Below are positions 33,618 through 43,826 of a stretch of DNA of 64,000 bases, piece after piece. The DNA comes from CAVRUD01 sp963724285. Lineage in GTDB: Bacteria > Chloroflexota > Chloroflexia > Thermomicrobiales > UBA6265. The stretch spans positions 41,534 through 105,533 of the forward strand of contig CAVRUD010000034.1 of NCBI GenBank assembly GCA_963724285.1, in the 5' to 3' direction. Positions within the stretch are counted from its first letter, which is position 1. Each line of letters opens with the position of its first letter. The translations under genes were made by a program, and so were the position numbers. The notes under the pieces were generated by a model that saw only the letters and a program-made list of their open reading frames with translations, ran no database searches and was not told the origin of the DNA.

Positions 33618-36002
33618 ATGGCGAGCTTGCCGACTGCATTCGACAGCCAACCAGCAGGCATCGCCACGCTACCGGCGCCACCGACTCCGCTCATGGGCCG
33701 GGATGCCGAGCTTGGCCAGCTCTACCAGCTGCTCGACACGGGCGAAACCCGGCTGATCACCCTCACCGGCCCGGGAGGCGTGGGCAAGACCAGGCTGGCA
33801 ATTGCCGCCGCGCTACACGTCGACAGCCGAACGACCGGGCCGGGCCAGCTCCGAACCATGTTCATCCCCCTGGCGGTGATCGCCGATCCCGATCAGGTCC
33901 TGCCGGCAATCGCCAGGGCAATGGATGTCCGGGACACGCCCGGGGCGCCCGGGAACGCCGCCCAGCGGCTTGCCGCCAAACTTGGCGGCATCCCCACGCT
34001 GATTGTGCTCGACAACATGGAGCAGGTCGTTGCCGCCGGGGCCGACGTCGCCAACCTGCTGAGCGCCTGCCCGAGTCTGACCGTGATCGTCACCAGCCGC
34101 TTGCCGCTCCATATCCGGGGCGAACGGGAGTTCCCGGTCGAGCCGCTGCGACTCCCCTCGGCGGCAACGCAATCACTCGACAGCATCTCCCAGAGCCATG
34201 CGGTGCGGCTGTTTGTCGAGACCGCCCAGCGGGTTCGCCCCGAGTTCGCCCTGACCGAAGCGAATGCCGCTACGGTCGCCGAGGTTTGTCAGCGATTGGA
34301 CGGTCTACCGCTCGCGATCGAGCTGGCCGCGGCCAGAATGAAGGTCCTCTCCGTTTCCGCCTTGCTCGCCCGGTTGGCCAACCGGTTGAGCGTCCTCACC
34401 GGTGGACCGCGGGATCTCCCGGACCGCCAACAGACGCTCCGCGACACCATTGCCTGGAGCTATCAGCTCCTCACTCCCGAAGAACAAGGGCTTTTCGCCC
34501 GGATGTCCGTCTTTGCGGGCGGGGCCTCCATCGGCGCGGCCGAATCCGTCGCGGCCGGCGAATCGGGCGACGTGTTGGGCCTTCTGACCTCGCTCATCGA
34601 CCATAGCCTGTTGCGCCAGGATGCCCAGGACGACGAGCCGCGCCTCGTCATGCTGGAAACGATCCGGGAATTCGCCCGGGAACGGTTGGCGGAATCCGGT
34701 GATGAAGGGGCGACCCGCGACCGCCACGCCGCCTGGTGCCTCGCCCTCGCCAGCGCGGCCGGACTGCGCCTCTACGGCCCGGAGCAGTATGCCTGGTTGG
34801 AGCGGTTGGATCTGGAATGGGACAACCTGCGCGCGGCGCTCGATTGGCTGGAGACAAGCGGCGAACCCGGTGACGCCTTGCAGCTTACGACGGTGCTCTG
34901 GCGTTACTGGGAGATTCGGGGCCGGCTTCGCGAAGCGCAGGCCCGCCTGGAGGCAGCCCTCGCCCGGGCGATCGACGAGCCGATGGCCGCCCGGGCCAAG
35001 GCGCTCAACAACCTCGGGAACGTCTACCTCGACATGGGCGAACCAGGCGCGGCGGCCATCCGGTACGAAGCCAGCCTCGAGATGCGCCGCACGCTGGATG
35101 ACCAGGAAGGCATGGCAGACACGCTCAACAACCTCGGGCTGGTTTCTCTGGGCCAGTCAGACATCGCCGCCGCTCGGGCCCGGCACGAGGAGAGCCTGTC
35201 CATCCGGCGAGCACTTGGCGACCCTTGGGGAATCGCCCTCTCACTAAGCAACCTGGGGGATGTCGCTAACGCCGACCACGACTACGACACGGCCCAGAGC
35301 CTGCATCAGGAGGCGCTCGACATCCGGCGCCAGTTGGGCGAGCCTCGGGCGATTGGCTATTCCCTCAACAATCTCGGGGAAACCGCCCTGGGCAAAGGGG
35401 ACCTTTCTCGGGCTGGTGAACTCTTCCGCGCGGCTCAGGAGCATCTACATCGCGTCGGCGATCGCAGCGGCGAATCCCTTGTCCTTCATAATCTGGGCTT
35501 GACCGCCCTCCGGCAACGGGACTTGCCCAAGGGCGTGATCGCTCTCGCGTCAGCCTATAGGTTGCGGGTTGAGATCCAGGAACGACAGGGCATTATCGAC
35601 ACGGTGATGACGCTGTCCCAACTTGCCGAAAGCGCAGGCGAGCACGACCTCGCGGCCAGGTTCCAATCCACGGTAAGATCGGACGATCGGCCGCCGGATC
35701 CGCGTCCGGCCAACCCGGACGAACTCATCGACCAACTGATCAGGCTCCTGACCTCGGACCGCCCGGTGGCCCTGGCGGACCCAGGACTGGCCGTCGTTCC
35801 CGACCCAATGAAGGAGTTAACCCCGCGCGAGCGCGAGGTAATCCGTCTGGTCTCCGAGGGCCGGTCCGACCGCGAGATCGGCGAAGAGCTGTTTATCACC
35901 ACGCGGACCGCATCAACCCATGTCACAAACATTCTGGGGAAGCTGGCTCTGCCATCTCGCACCGCCGCCGCCGCCTGGGTGCTGCGCAACGACAAGCGCT
36001 AA
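33618..36002 (+). CDS. STAND ATPase-TPR-LuxR transcriptional regulator
   Basis: 794 residues. An NB-ARC-like ATPase (residues about 25-330) has P-loop TLTGPGGVGKTRLAIA, Walker B TLIVLDNMEQV, an R-loop VIVTSRLPLHIRGE and GLPLAIELAAARM. About seven TPR-like repeats follow (residues 400-690; e.g. ALNNLGNVYLDMGEPGAA, SLNNLGETALGKGDLSRA). A C-terminal LuxR helix-turn-helix ends it (LTPREREVIRLVSEGRSDREI, TASTHVTNILGKL). Such proteins oligomerise on ATP and an inducer and activate transcription. Good ribosome site absent. The next gene, a secreted protein, could be a target; this is only positional. Confidence 0.88.
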   Translation: MASLPTAFDSQPAGIATLPAPPTPLMGRDAELGQLYQLLDTGETRLITLTGPGGVGKTRLAIAAALHVDSRTTGPGQLRTMFIPLAVIADPDQVLPAIARAMDVRDTPGAPGNAAQRLAAKLGGIPTLIVLDNMEQVVAAGADVANLLSACPSLTVIVTSRLPLHIRGEREFPVEPLRLPSAATQSLDSISQSHAVRLFVETAQRVRPEFALTEANAATVAEVCQRLDGLPLAIELAAARMKVLSVSALLARLANRLSVLTGGPRDLPDRQQTLRDTIAWSYQLLTPEEQGLFARMSVFAGGASIGAAESVAAGESGDVLGLLTSLIDHSLLRQDAQDDEPRLVMLETIREFARERLAESGDEGATRDRHAAWCLALASAAGLRLYGPEQYAWLERLDLEWDNLRAALDWLETSGEPGDALQLTTVLWRYWEIRGRLREAQARLEAALARAIDEPMAARAKALNNLGNVYLDMGEPGAAAIRYEASLEMRRTLDDQEGMADTLNNLGLVSLGQSDIAAARARHEESLSIRRALGDPWGIALSLSNLGDVANADHDYDTAQSLHQEALDIRRQLGEPRAIGYSLNNLGETALGKGDLSRAGELFRAAQEHLHRVGDRSGESLVLHNLGLTALRQRDLPKGVIALASAYRLRVEIQERQGIIDTVMTLSQLAESAGEHDLAARFQSTVRSDDRPPDPRPANPDELIDQLIRLLTSDRPVALADPGLAVVPDPMKELTPREREVIRLVSEGRSDREIGEELFITTRTASTHVTNILGKLALPSRTAAAAWVLRNDKR

Positions 36003-36168
36003 TCCCTGCAAGAACCCGGCCTGCCCGAATCTGGTGGGCATGCCGCCGGATGCGTGGTACTTTCATCCGTCGGTCACGGCACGGCATCGGTGACCATCGC
36101 CTTCTTGCCGCGTCCGCATCTCCCCGTGTGCCGCGCACGATCCGAATCAACGATCAGAGGAGTGCCGC

Positions 36169-38313
36169 GTGTCGTTTGGTCGTCGCAAGCCGGGGTCAGA
36201 AATCCGAACCGCGCCGCGCGTTGCCTCCGTCATCGCCGTCGTCGGGCTGCTGGTGGTGTTGGCCACGCCCGTCAGGGGAGCAATCCTCCAGGCGATTCAG
36301 GGCGCCGCGGACGGGCCTTCGCCCGCAACCGGGCACGCCGAAGTCATCGCCCACGGCGTCGCCGCGATGCCGTCCGAGAACATCGCCTGGCGGGTTATTC
36401 GCGACATCGCCGAGCCGCTGAGCGATGCCGAGCCACGGGAGCGTGCCGTCGGCTTCACCCTGGCCGACGACGGCGCGATCCTCGTCAATGACGTCAGCGC
36501 CGGCACCCAGTCGCGCCTCGCCGCCGGGGAAGCGGCCTTTGTTGCGGAAGGCGCCCAGCAGCAGCGGGCGAGCCTCGGGGCCGAAGCCGTCCCCTACATC
36601 CGGATTGCGCTCGTGCCGGAAGCGCAGGCGGAGGAGACGGACGACGACACATTGATCTTCGGCAGCGATTCCTTCGCGGCGCCAGACACCGAGCTCGGCC
36701 ACGACATCGACCTGGTCCGCGACGTCCTGGAACCGGGCGAATCAACCACGGTCGCGGCGGGCGAGACGCCCGCCCTCGTTCTCGCGACATCAGGCGCCAT
36801 CACGGTTTCCACCGCAGCGAACGACGATGCGCAACTCGACGAAGGATCGGCACTGGCTGCCTCCGGAAACGTCACGATCGAGAACACCGGCACGGGAGGG
36901 GCCACGTTCGTCGCGGCGGTGATCGGGCCCGCAGTCCCTCCGCTCGAAGGCGGTGTGGGAGAACTGACCCTGGCGGTCAGGGCCTGCCCCGAAGACGTCT
37001 CCGCGGACGACCTTGGGACGGCAATCGAAGCCGATGATGCGAGCGTCCTGAGCGCATGCGAAGCAGTCGCCGGCGGATTCGAGGCGACGATCACCGGCCC
37101 AGACGACGACGAGTTGGCGCTCGAAGACGCCGAATCGTCGGAAGAGGGCGTCTATCAGTGGGTCGACCTCGAACTCGGCGACTACCAATTGAACGAGCCA
37201 ACCGAGTTGCCCGCCTTCTACAGCGAAGGCATTGCCTTCTTCGATGGCACTGAGGTGGATGGCGGAGCCATAACGCTCACCGCGGAGGAGCCGGACGCCC
37301 GGGTCGATCTCTACCTCCTGCGCACCGGCGCTGGCGTAGTAACGATCCAAGGACGCGTCTGCCCAGAGGGCATGACCGCCGACACGCTCGAACCCGATCT
37401 CTGCGGGCCATTTGACGGCGGGTTCGCGGTGCGGCTTTTGGGGGGTGACAACGGTACCGACGTCAAGTCGACCGCGGACGCGGAATACGACGGCCGGTCA
37501 TATCGGTGGGACGACGTCGCGGTCGCGCCCGGCGGAGCGTACTCTCCGGAAGACTTCTACACCTACGTCGTGATCGTGGACGAGCTGCCGGAGGGCTTCG
37601 ACGACGCCACCCTCGATGGCCCCGACCCGGACGGAAACCCGGGCGACGCGACCTTCCACCTCCGCCTCACGGCGGACGCGCCCAGGGCGGACCTCACGCT
37701 CTACCTCTTCCAGTCGACCGGCGATGAAGGCACCGACGGTGGCGACACCAGCGAGGCCGGTTCGGTTTCGATTGTCGGGCGGCCCTGCCCGGCGGCGGAC
37801 AGCCCGGCCGAGCTCTGTATTGCCTCGTCGGTCGCCATCGCGGGGGCAACCCTTCAGGCCGATGACACCGGCGAGGCCAGGAGCCTGGGCGATGCCGCCC
37901 AGGATGGCAACACCTACGTTTGGTCGGATCTGCCCCAGGACACCTACTACATCACCTCAGGATCGCTGGTCCCGCCGGATGGCTATGAGATTCTCCGGAT
38001 CGAAGGAGGCGCGGGATCAGTGGAAGCGGGATATGCGGTCAGCATCAACCCAACACGGCCCAACGTGCTCGTCGAGGTCTACCTCGTGCCAGTCGGTGGC
38101 GGATCGGCGCCGCCCGATTCGGATCCGGGTCCCGACCCGAACGCCGATGGCGATGGCGACGGTCTGAATGACTCCCAGGAAGAGACCAACGGGACCGATC
38201 CAGCCAATCCCGACACCGATGGTGACGGCGTCAACGACGGCGCCGAAGTCCAGCTCGGCTCCGACCCCCTGACGGCGGAAACGCCCGGCGACGGAACTCC
38301 TGGAGCGGCGTAG
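36169..38313 (+). CDS. Secreted cupin-like protein with calcium-binding type 3 tail
   Basis: GTG 36169 follows AGAGGAG by five bases; 714 residues. One membrane or signal helix (VIAVVGLLVVLATPVRGAIL) is followed by a cupin-like region (residues about 45-150, WRVIRDIAEPLSD and GAQQQRASLG). A second barrel follows to about 260, ending GGATFVAAVIGPAVPP. Three roughly 120-residue beta repeats come next, each with a paired cysteine (RACPEDVSAD, RVCPEGMTAD, RPCPAADSPA). The tail NADGDGDGLNDSQEETNGTD, DTDGDGVNDGAE is a thrombospondin type 3-like calcium motif. The first 250 residues are paralogous to the gene at 44457. Confidence 0.8.
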   Translation: MSFGRRKPGSEIRTAPRVASVIAVVGLLVVLATPVRGAILQAIQGAADGPSPATGHAEVIAHGVAAMPSENIAWRVIRDIAEPLSDAEPRERAVGFTLADDGAILVNDVSAGTQSRLAAGEAAFVAEGAQQQRASLGAEAVPYIRIALVPEAQAEETDDDTLIFGSDSFAAPDTELGHDIDLVRDVLEPGESTTVAAGETPALVLATSGAITVSTAANDDAQLDEGSALAASGNVTIENTGTGGATFVAAVIGPAVPPLEGGVGELTLAVRACPEDVSADDLGTAIEADDASVLSACEAVAGGFEATITGPDDDELALEDAESSEEGVYQWVDLELGDYQLNEPTELPAFYSEGIAFFDGTEVDGGAITLTAEEPDARVDLYLLRTGAGVVTIQGRVCPEGMTADTLEPDLCGPFDGGFAVRLLGGDNGTDVKSTADAEYDGRSYRWDDVAVAPGGAYSPEDFYTYVVIVDELPEGFDDATLDGPDPDGNPGDATFHLRLTADAPRADLTLYLFQSTGDEGTDGGDTSEAGSVSIVGRPCPAADSPAELCIASSVAIAGATLQADDTGEARSLGDAAQDGNTYVWSDLPQDTYYITSGSLVPPDGYEILRIEGGAGSVEAGYAVSINPTRPNVLVEVYLVPVGGGSAPPDSDPGPDPNADGDGDGLNDSQEETNGTDPANPDTDGDGVNDGAEVQLGSDPLTAETPGDGTPGAA

Positions 38314-38341
38314 ATCGTCGCCGCTCCACGCGGTGCGATCC

Positions 38342-39622
38342 CTAAGGGTTCGCTAGCGCCGCCTCTTCTTGCAGACGGCGAGCCGATTTCTGGTTGGCGG
38401 GATCGAGGCGGCGGGTAACGAAGTAGGTCAGCGCCGCGAACCCGGCCGCCACCAGGAACGGAATCTGGTAGCCAACAAAGTTGAGGACAAACCCGGTGGC
38501 GATCGGCACCGCGACCGCGGCGGCGTGCTGCATGGTCAAACCCATCGCCAGCGACGGGGCAATATCGGCCGCCGGGGCGATTTTGCGCAGGTAGGTCGTT
38601 GCGCCCATCGCCGAGAACGGGAAGATGAACGAGTAGATCACGTAACATCCGAGGGCGACGCCCACGTTGTCGATGAGGGCGTACCCGAGCAGGGCCACGA
38701 TGTAGGCTACGTTCACAATCGCTAGCATCTGGCGCTCGCCGTGGCGGTCGAGCTGCCGCCCGATCCAGGCTCCGGCAAACATGCTCAGGGCAGAGACCGC
38801 GATCAGGACCGTCGAGATCGCCGGCACGTCCAGTCCGAAGTGATCCACCAATACCCATAGTCCGAACGAGAAAAAGATCTGCTGGCGACCGCCGTCGAGC
38901 AAACTCAGCAAATAGTAGAGCTTGTAATCCCGGCGCAAAACGATCGGTTCGCGTCGGGCAGCTCGGGCCTGGACCTCTCCGTTGTGAAAGTTCGGAAAGC
39001 CAAAGATGGCGATCGCGGCGACCAGGGCCATGGCGCCACAGATCACGAACATCTGGCGGTAGCCGACCCAGTCGTAATGGAACGTAATCAGAACGAACGC
39101 CATCGCGACCAGCGCGCCTCCCTGGCCGACGGCGGCGATTCGCCCCAGCAGGTGACCGGAGCGCCCCTCTGTCGTCAGGCTCATCGTCAACGCGGGCTGG
39201 GTCTGCAGCCAGGTGTGATAGCCCATCGAGCTGATCACAACCCAGGGCGCGACCGTCCAAAAGCTGTTCGACACGCCAAAGAACGCGTAGCCGATTGCGA
39301 GGAGGACCAGCGCTCCGGCCGTCAGTTTCGGCAGGGGCAATCGGTAGAACAGCGCAGTCAGGAAGATCAGGAGGAAGCCGGGAATCTCGCGGATGGCGGT
39401 GATGTAGCCGAACTGCGGACCCTCGAGTCCAAGCTCAGTTTCGAAGTAGTTGGAGACGATGTTCTGCTGGGCTGCCATTGCGAACCCCGTCGCGGCGGCC
39501 GCGATCGTGACCAGCGCAAATCCGCGTCCGAGCGGCGTCTCCAGCGCACCGCGAGCAGAACCAACCGCCAGCCGCGCGCGCTGCGCCTGGGCGTTACCGA
39601 CCACGTCCCCTCCTTGCCCCAT
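38342..39622 (-). CDS. MFS transporter
   Basis: 426 residues with about 12 hydrophobic segments. The N-half has GRGFALVTIAAAATGFAMAA and a weak motif A between helices 2 and 3 (YRLPLPKLTAGALVLL); the C-half has FAGAWIGRQLDRHGERQMLA, a clear second motif A (G-x3-D-R-x-G-x-R). This fits a major facilitator of the drug or sugar exporter type without further resolution. It is convergent with the secreted gene at 36169 (28 bases apart, no terminator seen). Confidence 0.85.
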   Translation of the reverse strand: MGQGGDVVGNAQAQRARLAVGSARGALETPLGRGFALVTIAAAATGFAMAAQQNIVSNYFETELGLEGPQFGYITAIREIPGFLLIFLTALFYRLPLPKLTAGALVLLAIGYAFFGVSNSFWTVAPWVVISSMGYHTWLQTQPALTMSLTTEGRSGHLLGRIAAVGQGGALVAMAFVLITFHYDWVGYRQMFVICGAMALVAAIAIFGFPNFHNGEVQARAARREPIVLRRDYKLYYLLSLLDGGRQQIFFSFGLWVLVDHFGLDVPAISTVLIAVSALSMFAGAWIGRQLDRHGERQMLAIVNVAYIVALLGYALIDNVGVALGCYVIYSFIFPFSAMGATTYLRKIAPAADIAPSLAMGLTMQHAAAVAVPIATGFVLNFVGYQIPFLVAAGFAALTYFVTRRLDPANQKSARRLQEEAALANP

Positions 39623-39770
39623 CCGACCGTTGATGACCCACGAGATTTCCGGCGTATAACACTATCGCGAGCCGCGCCGCAGTATATCCCGCGTCCGGCG
39701 TCCTGGGATCGCACACGTCCCCACATGACCGAACCACACACTGGATCGACCGTCACCTATTATCTTCCGG

Positions 39771-40541
39771 ATGACGCCACCCGCGATCGAGTTTCAGTCA
39801 GTGACGAAGCGATACCTCGGCGTTCGCGGGACGGACGTCCTCGCCGTCCTTGATATCGATCTCTGGGTTGAACCCGGCAAGGTCGCGGTCCTGATCGGCC
39901 CCAGCGGTTGTGGGAAGAGCACGCTGCTGCGCCTGGTGGCGGGCCTGGAACTGCCGACATCCGGCCAGGTTCGTGTCGGCGGCTCGCCGGTGACCGGGAC
40001 GCGACCCGAAATCGGTCTGGTCTTTCAACGACCGGTCCTGTTGCCGTGGCGGACGGCGCGGGCAAACGTCGCCCTCCCGGCAGCCATCAAGCGATCACCC
40101 TCGGCCGAATCCGCCCAACAGGCCGATATCCTGCTCACTCGGGTCGGCCTGGCCGGGTTTGGCGACGCCTACCCGGCCGAGCTGTCCGGCGGAATGCAGG
40201 CCAGGGTTGCGCTTGCCCGCGGCCTGAGCCAGGACCCCAGCATCCTCCTGATGGACGAGCCGTTCGCATCGCTGGACGCGCTGACCCGGGCAGAGATTGC
40301 CGCCCTATTCCTCGACTTATGGGAAGAGCGCCGCCGCACGATGCTCTTCGTGACCCACTCGATCGAGGAAGCAATCACGTTGGGAGACACGATTCATGTT
40401 ATGTCGCCCCGGCCAGGGCAAATCGTTCGCTCGATCGCGGTCGACATCCCACGGCCACGCCGTCAGGACACCCCGGCATCTTCAACCGGCGCCGACATCG
40501 CCGCCGAGATCCGAGCAATCCTTTCTAATCCAGACCAGTAG
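39771..40541 (+). CDS. ABC ATPase, nitrate/sulfonate/taurine type, without permease
   Basis: 256 residues. Walker A LIGPSGCGKSTLLRLVAGLE, Q-loop GLVFQRPVLLPWRTARANV, signature ELSGGMQARVALARGLSQD, Walker B ILLMDEPFASLDALTR, H-loop FVTHSIEEAITLGD. The LLPWRTARANV stretch and the VMSPRPGQIVRSIAVD tail are typical of SsuB/TauB/NrtD. No permease or binding protein is adjacent; 178 bases follow before pepA with no gene seen. It might serve a transporter encoded elsewhere. Confidence 0.85.
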   Translation: MTPPAIEFQSVTKRYLGVRGTDVLAVLDIDLWVEPGKVAVLIGPSGCGKSTLLRLVAGLELPTSGQVRVGGSPVTGTRPEIGLVFQRPVLLPWRTARANVALPAAIKRSPSAESAQQADILLTRVGLAGFGDAYPAELSGGMQARVALARGLSQDPSILLMDEPFASLDALTRAEIAALFLDLWEERRRTMLFVTHSIEEAITLGDTIHVMSPRPGQIVRSIAVDIPRPRRQDTPASSTGADIAAEIRAILSNPDQ

Positions 40542-40719
40542 TCCCCCTTTAGCCACACAGCAACCTTCGACATTCCGGGCGTGTATCGGTACGGCTGTGA
40601 CCTCCACCTGGAGATGTACGGCACGGTCGTCGTCAGATAGCGTCGACGAACAGCAAGTGGCGGGGCCGGGGATCTGATTCCCGGTCCCGACTCTCGTTCG
40701 GTGCTATCAGGTCTGTCAG

Positions 40720-42220
40720 CTAGGCCTGGTCGAGGTAGGCCAGCAGGGTGCGCACGCCGGTGCCAGACGCACCCTTGGGCGTGTAGGCGGTCGAACGCTC
40801 AGCGCGGGCAGAGCCGGCGATGTCCATGTGGGCCCAGGGCAATCCCTCGCGGAAGCGCTCCAGGAAGAGCGCCGCGGTGATCGCCCCTCCGCCCCGGCCG
40901 CCGGTGTTCTTGATGTCGCCAACCTCGCCCCGGATCTTCTCGTTCAGGGCGGCGGTCAGCGGCATGCGCCAGGTGTGCTCGCCGGCGACATCCGACGCGT
41001 TCAGGATCGTATCGGCGAGGTCGTCGTCGTTGGCGAAGAGCGCTGTGGTCGCGTCCCCGAGGGCGACGACGGCGGCACCGGTCAGGGTGGCAAGGTCGAT
41101 GAGTTCGGTCGCCCCCTGGCGGGCCGTGTAGACCAGGCCATCGGCGAGGACGAGGCGGCCTTCGGCGTCGGTCGAGAGCACCTCGATCGTCACGCCATTG
41201 AGCGCGGTCAGGATGTCGCCGGGGCGGAACGCCTCTCCGGAGATCATGTTCTCCGCCGCGCAGATCACCCCGTGGACCGTCTCGCGTGCACCGAGCGCCT
41301 TGAGTGCGGACATCGCCCCCAGGACCGCCGCGCCACCGGCCATGTCGGTCTTCATCTGGAGCATGCCTTCGTAGGTCTTGATCGAGTACCCGCCGGTATC
41401 GAAGGTGATGCACTTTCCGACAAGGCCGAACCTGGCGGTCGCTGGCGGTGCCGCCCTCCGGCCGGTAGACGAGATGGATCAGGCGAGGACCGATGGCGCT
41501 GCCCTTGCCGACGGCCGTGATCGCCCCGGCGCCCATCGTCGCCAGCTCGTCTGGCCCGAGCACGGTGATCTCCAGACCGTGCGCGGCGGCGACCGCCTGG
41601 GCCCGGTTCGCCATCTCTTCCGGGTTCAATACGCTGGCAGGTTCCGACACCAGGTCGCGCGCCAGGGAGACGGCATCGGCGATTGCCCCGCCGCGGGCCA
41701 CGGCGGCGGCATCGCCGCCATCACCAACGAAGGTGAGCGATTCGATCGCGGTGGAATCAGAGGACTCCCGCCCGGTCCCGTAGTACTTGGTGAACCGGTA
41801 GGTCGCCAGCAGAGCCCCTTCGACGGCGGCGGAGAGCGCCCCAGCGGCGTCGACTCCTTCGCCGGATGGCGGCAGCGCCGAGATCACCTTGGTCGCGCCG
41901 GAATCGCGCGCCGCCGTGGCGGCGGCGCCCCACGCCTGCCGGATCGCTTCCGGGGACAGGCCGTCACGGGCGCCAAGCCCTGCGAGAACTACTCGCCGAG
42001 CCGGCGCAGCGCCCAGAGTGGCCAGGGCAAACACCCGCCCCTGGCCGCCGGTGAACCGGGCTTCTTTGGCCAGACGAGCCAGTTCGCCGCCCAGGGTAAC
42101 GTCCACCGATGAGGCCAATCCGAGGTCCGGACCCACGTCGCCGTTCGAACTGAATACCGGAAGAATCAAAGCATCGGCGGCAACGGCGGTAGGGTCACCG
42201 GCCTGAACGTCGATCTGCAC
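40720..42220 (-). CDS. pepA: Leucyl aminopeptidase (M17), frameshifted
   Basis: GTG 42220 follows AAGGAG by ten bases. The first frame runs from VQIDVQAGDPTAVAADA through LVSEPASVLNPEEMA to LIHLVYRPEGG. Near 41440 the frame changes and continues as GLVGKCITFDTGGYSIKTYE, MLQMKTDMAGGAA, then STDAEGRLVLADGLVY and NTGGRGGGAITAALFL. These hold the two-metal site residues (K, D in GKCITFDTGG; D in MKTDM; D and E in TDAEGR) and the arginine for bicarbonate. About 499 residues joined, the normal M17 length. M17 enzymes are hexamers that release N-terminal residues. Confidence 0.88.
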
Positions 42221-42242
42221 GAGACGGGTACTCCTTCGTGAA

Positions 42243-42285
42243 CGCGAAGAATCGCGCGGTCGAGTTTGACCGCGCGATTCTCGCA
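42243..42285 (-). terminator. Hairpin between the ScyD-cupredoxin and pepA genes
   Basis: GAATCGCGCGGTC / GACCGCGCGATTC, a perfect 13-bp stem with a 6-base loop, extended by GCGA/TCGC past a bulge. It lies after the ScyD stop (42311) and before the pepA start, so it can end the former transcript. Confidence 0.7.
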
Positions 42286-42310
42286 TGCCTGCTCGGGTTG
42301 GTCGCCGGTT

Positions 42311-43826
42311 CTATTCGGTGACGATCAGGACAGCCTTCATCGAAGGGTGCAGCCCGCAGATGTATTCGTATCGCCCGGCGCGCGACAGCGAAATGCTGTA
42401 GACGTCGCCCTCTTGCATGATGTTCGAGTCCCAGACTTTTTGACCATCCCCGTCGAACGCCACAGCGGTGTGGTCGGTCGGGCCAACATTGACCCACGTC
42501 ACCCTGGCTCCGACCGGAACTTCGACGGTCTCCGGTTCGAACGCAAAGTCGACGATGTCGATGCGGACATTCCCAAACTCATCGGGAACGCCGGCGACCT
42601 GCTCGGTCCCGTCACCGGATGCTTCCTCGGTCGCGTCCTCGGCCTCTGCGGTCGCCGTCAGAACCGAGTTGGAGATCACCGCAGATTGCGAGCAGCACAC
42701 CGGCCGCGCCGAGATCGATCGCCTCATCGCCGGGCTGGATCCGGACGATCCCGCCAGTCGTCTCTCCGCCCAGTCCTGGGAAGGAGACGTAGAGGGCATC
42801 GTCCGGGCCAAAGTCGATCGATACGGGGTACTGCAGCCCGACCGCGATCTCCTCACTGGTGTCTGGTCCGGTCTGGCGCACGATCCGACCCGAATTCGGG
42901 CGGACGAACGGCGGCTCGGCCGTATTCTCGGTCGACATCTCCGCCGCGTAGAGGGTGCCATCGGCGTCGACCGCGATCGAGGTCACCATCGTCAGGCCGG
43001 TCCAGACGTCGGAGATGGCACCCTCTGAGGTCACCTGGATGACCTTGGCGGCACCATCTGTGAAGGGGGCGCTGGAGAGATAGCCCACGTATACGCCGCC
43101 GTCCGGAGCGGGCGCAAGCCCGGTCGGGACCATGTTCTCGGCAGAGAGGTCGGCGACGCGTTCGATCTCGCCAGAAGTGGAAATGGCGAGAATCTGCTCG
43201 CTGTTGCTCTCGGAGACCCAGAGGCGACCATCTTCGCCCGCGATCATGTTGTAGAAGTTGCCTTCGGGATCAAAATCGGCCTCCGGGAGGTTCTCGACCG
43301 AATTGGCGGCGAACCAGGCACTCAGGTCGACGACGAGTCCGGAGCTGCCGTCGTCCATTACTTCGTAGATTCCGTTGGCCACGCCCTGGTTCCCGTGGCC
43401 CTCGCCGCCGCCGGCCACGAGGATATAGGTCGTGTCGTCCAGTCTGGCGACATCAGCCGCGCCGATGACCCCACCGGTGGCATCGACCGCCGAAGGCAAG
43501 CCCTCGATCACTGGGGTCGCCGAGCAATCGCTCTCGATCTGGACCAGTCCCGCGGTCAAACCACCGGTCCAGGGCCCGTTTGGCGGGGGCTGGGTCTGAC
43601 CTCGGGCCGGCTCATCACCCCCCGATCCCGCCAGCGCGACCAGCAACTCGTCGTCGCTGCCCCACGTAAACCCCCGCGGGTTTGCCAGGTCGGTGGCGAC
43701 CACCGAGACCGCGGGGTCCTCCTCCTGGGCTGTCCCCACGAAACCCATCACCGGGAGGCTGCCTCCGAAGATGACGAGCACCATGATGGCGATCCGAATG
43801 CGCACTCTGGGCGCACGTCGTCGCAT
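42311..43826 (-). CDS. ScyD-like beta-propeller fused to cupredoxin, frameshifted
   Basis: ATG 43826 follows AAGGGAG by eight bases; signal helix IAIMVLVIFGGSLPVMGFVG. Residues about 35-380 are a secreted propeller of the ScyD/ScyE family (VVATDLANPRGFTWGSDDEL, LSAWFAANSVENLPEADFD, GEDGRLWVSESNSEQILAIS). Near 42690 the frame shifts; after an acidic linker (TATAEAEDATEEASGDG) a cupredoxin of about 90 residues follows: VDFAFEPETVEVPVGARVTW, then HTAVAFDGDG and YEYICGLHPSMKAVL. The Cys-Gly-x-His-x-x-Met and the earlier His are the type 1 copper ligands. It may oxidise or sense an extracellular compound and pass electrons; the partner is unknown. Confidence 0.82.

Noticed and set aside
36169..38313. 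Dockerin/cellulosome assignment for the calcium-binding tail
   Set aside because: The D-x-D-x-D-G repeats are of type 3 pattern without the paired 22-residue dockerin helix, and no cohesin is present in the window.
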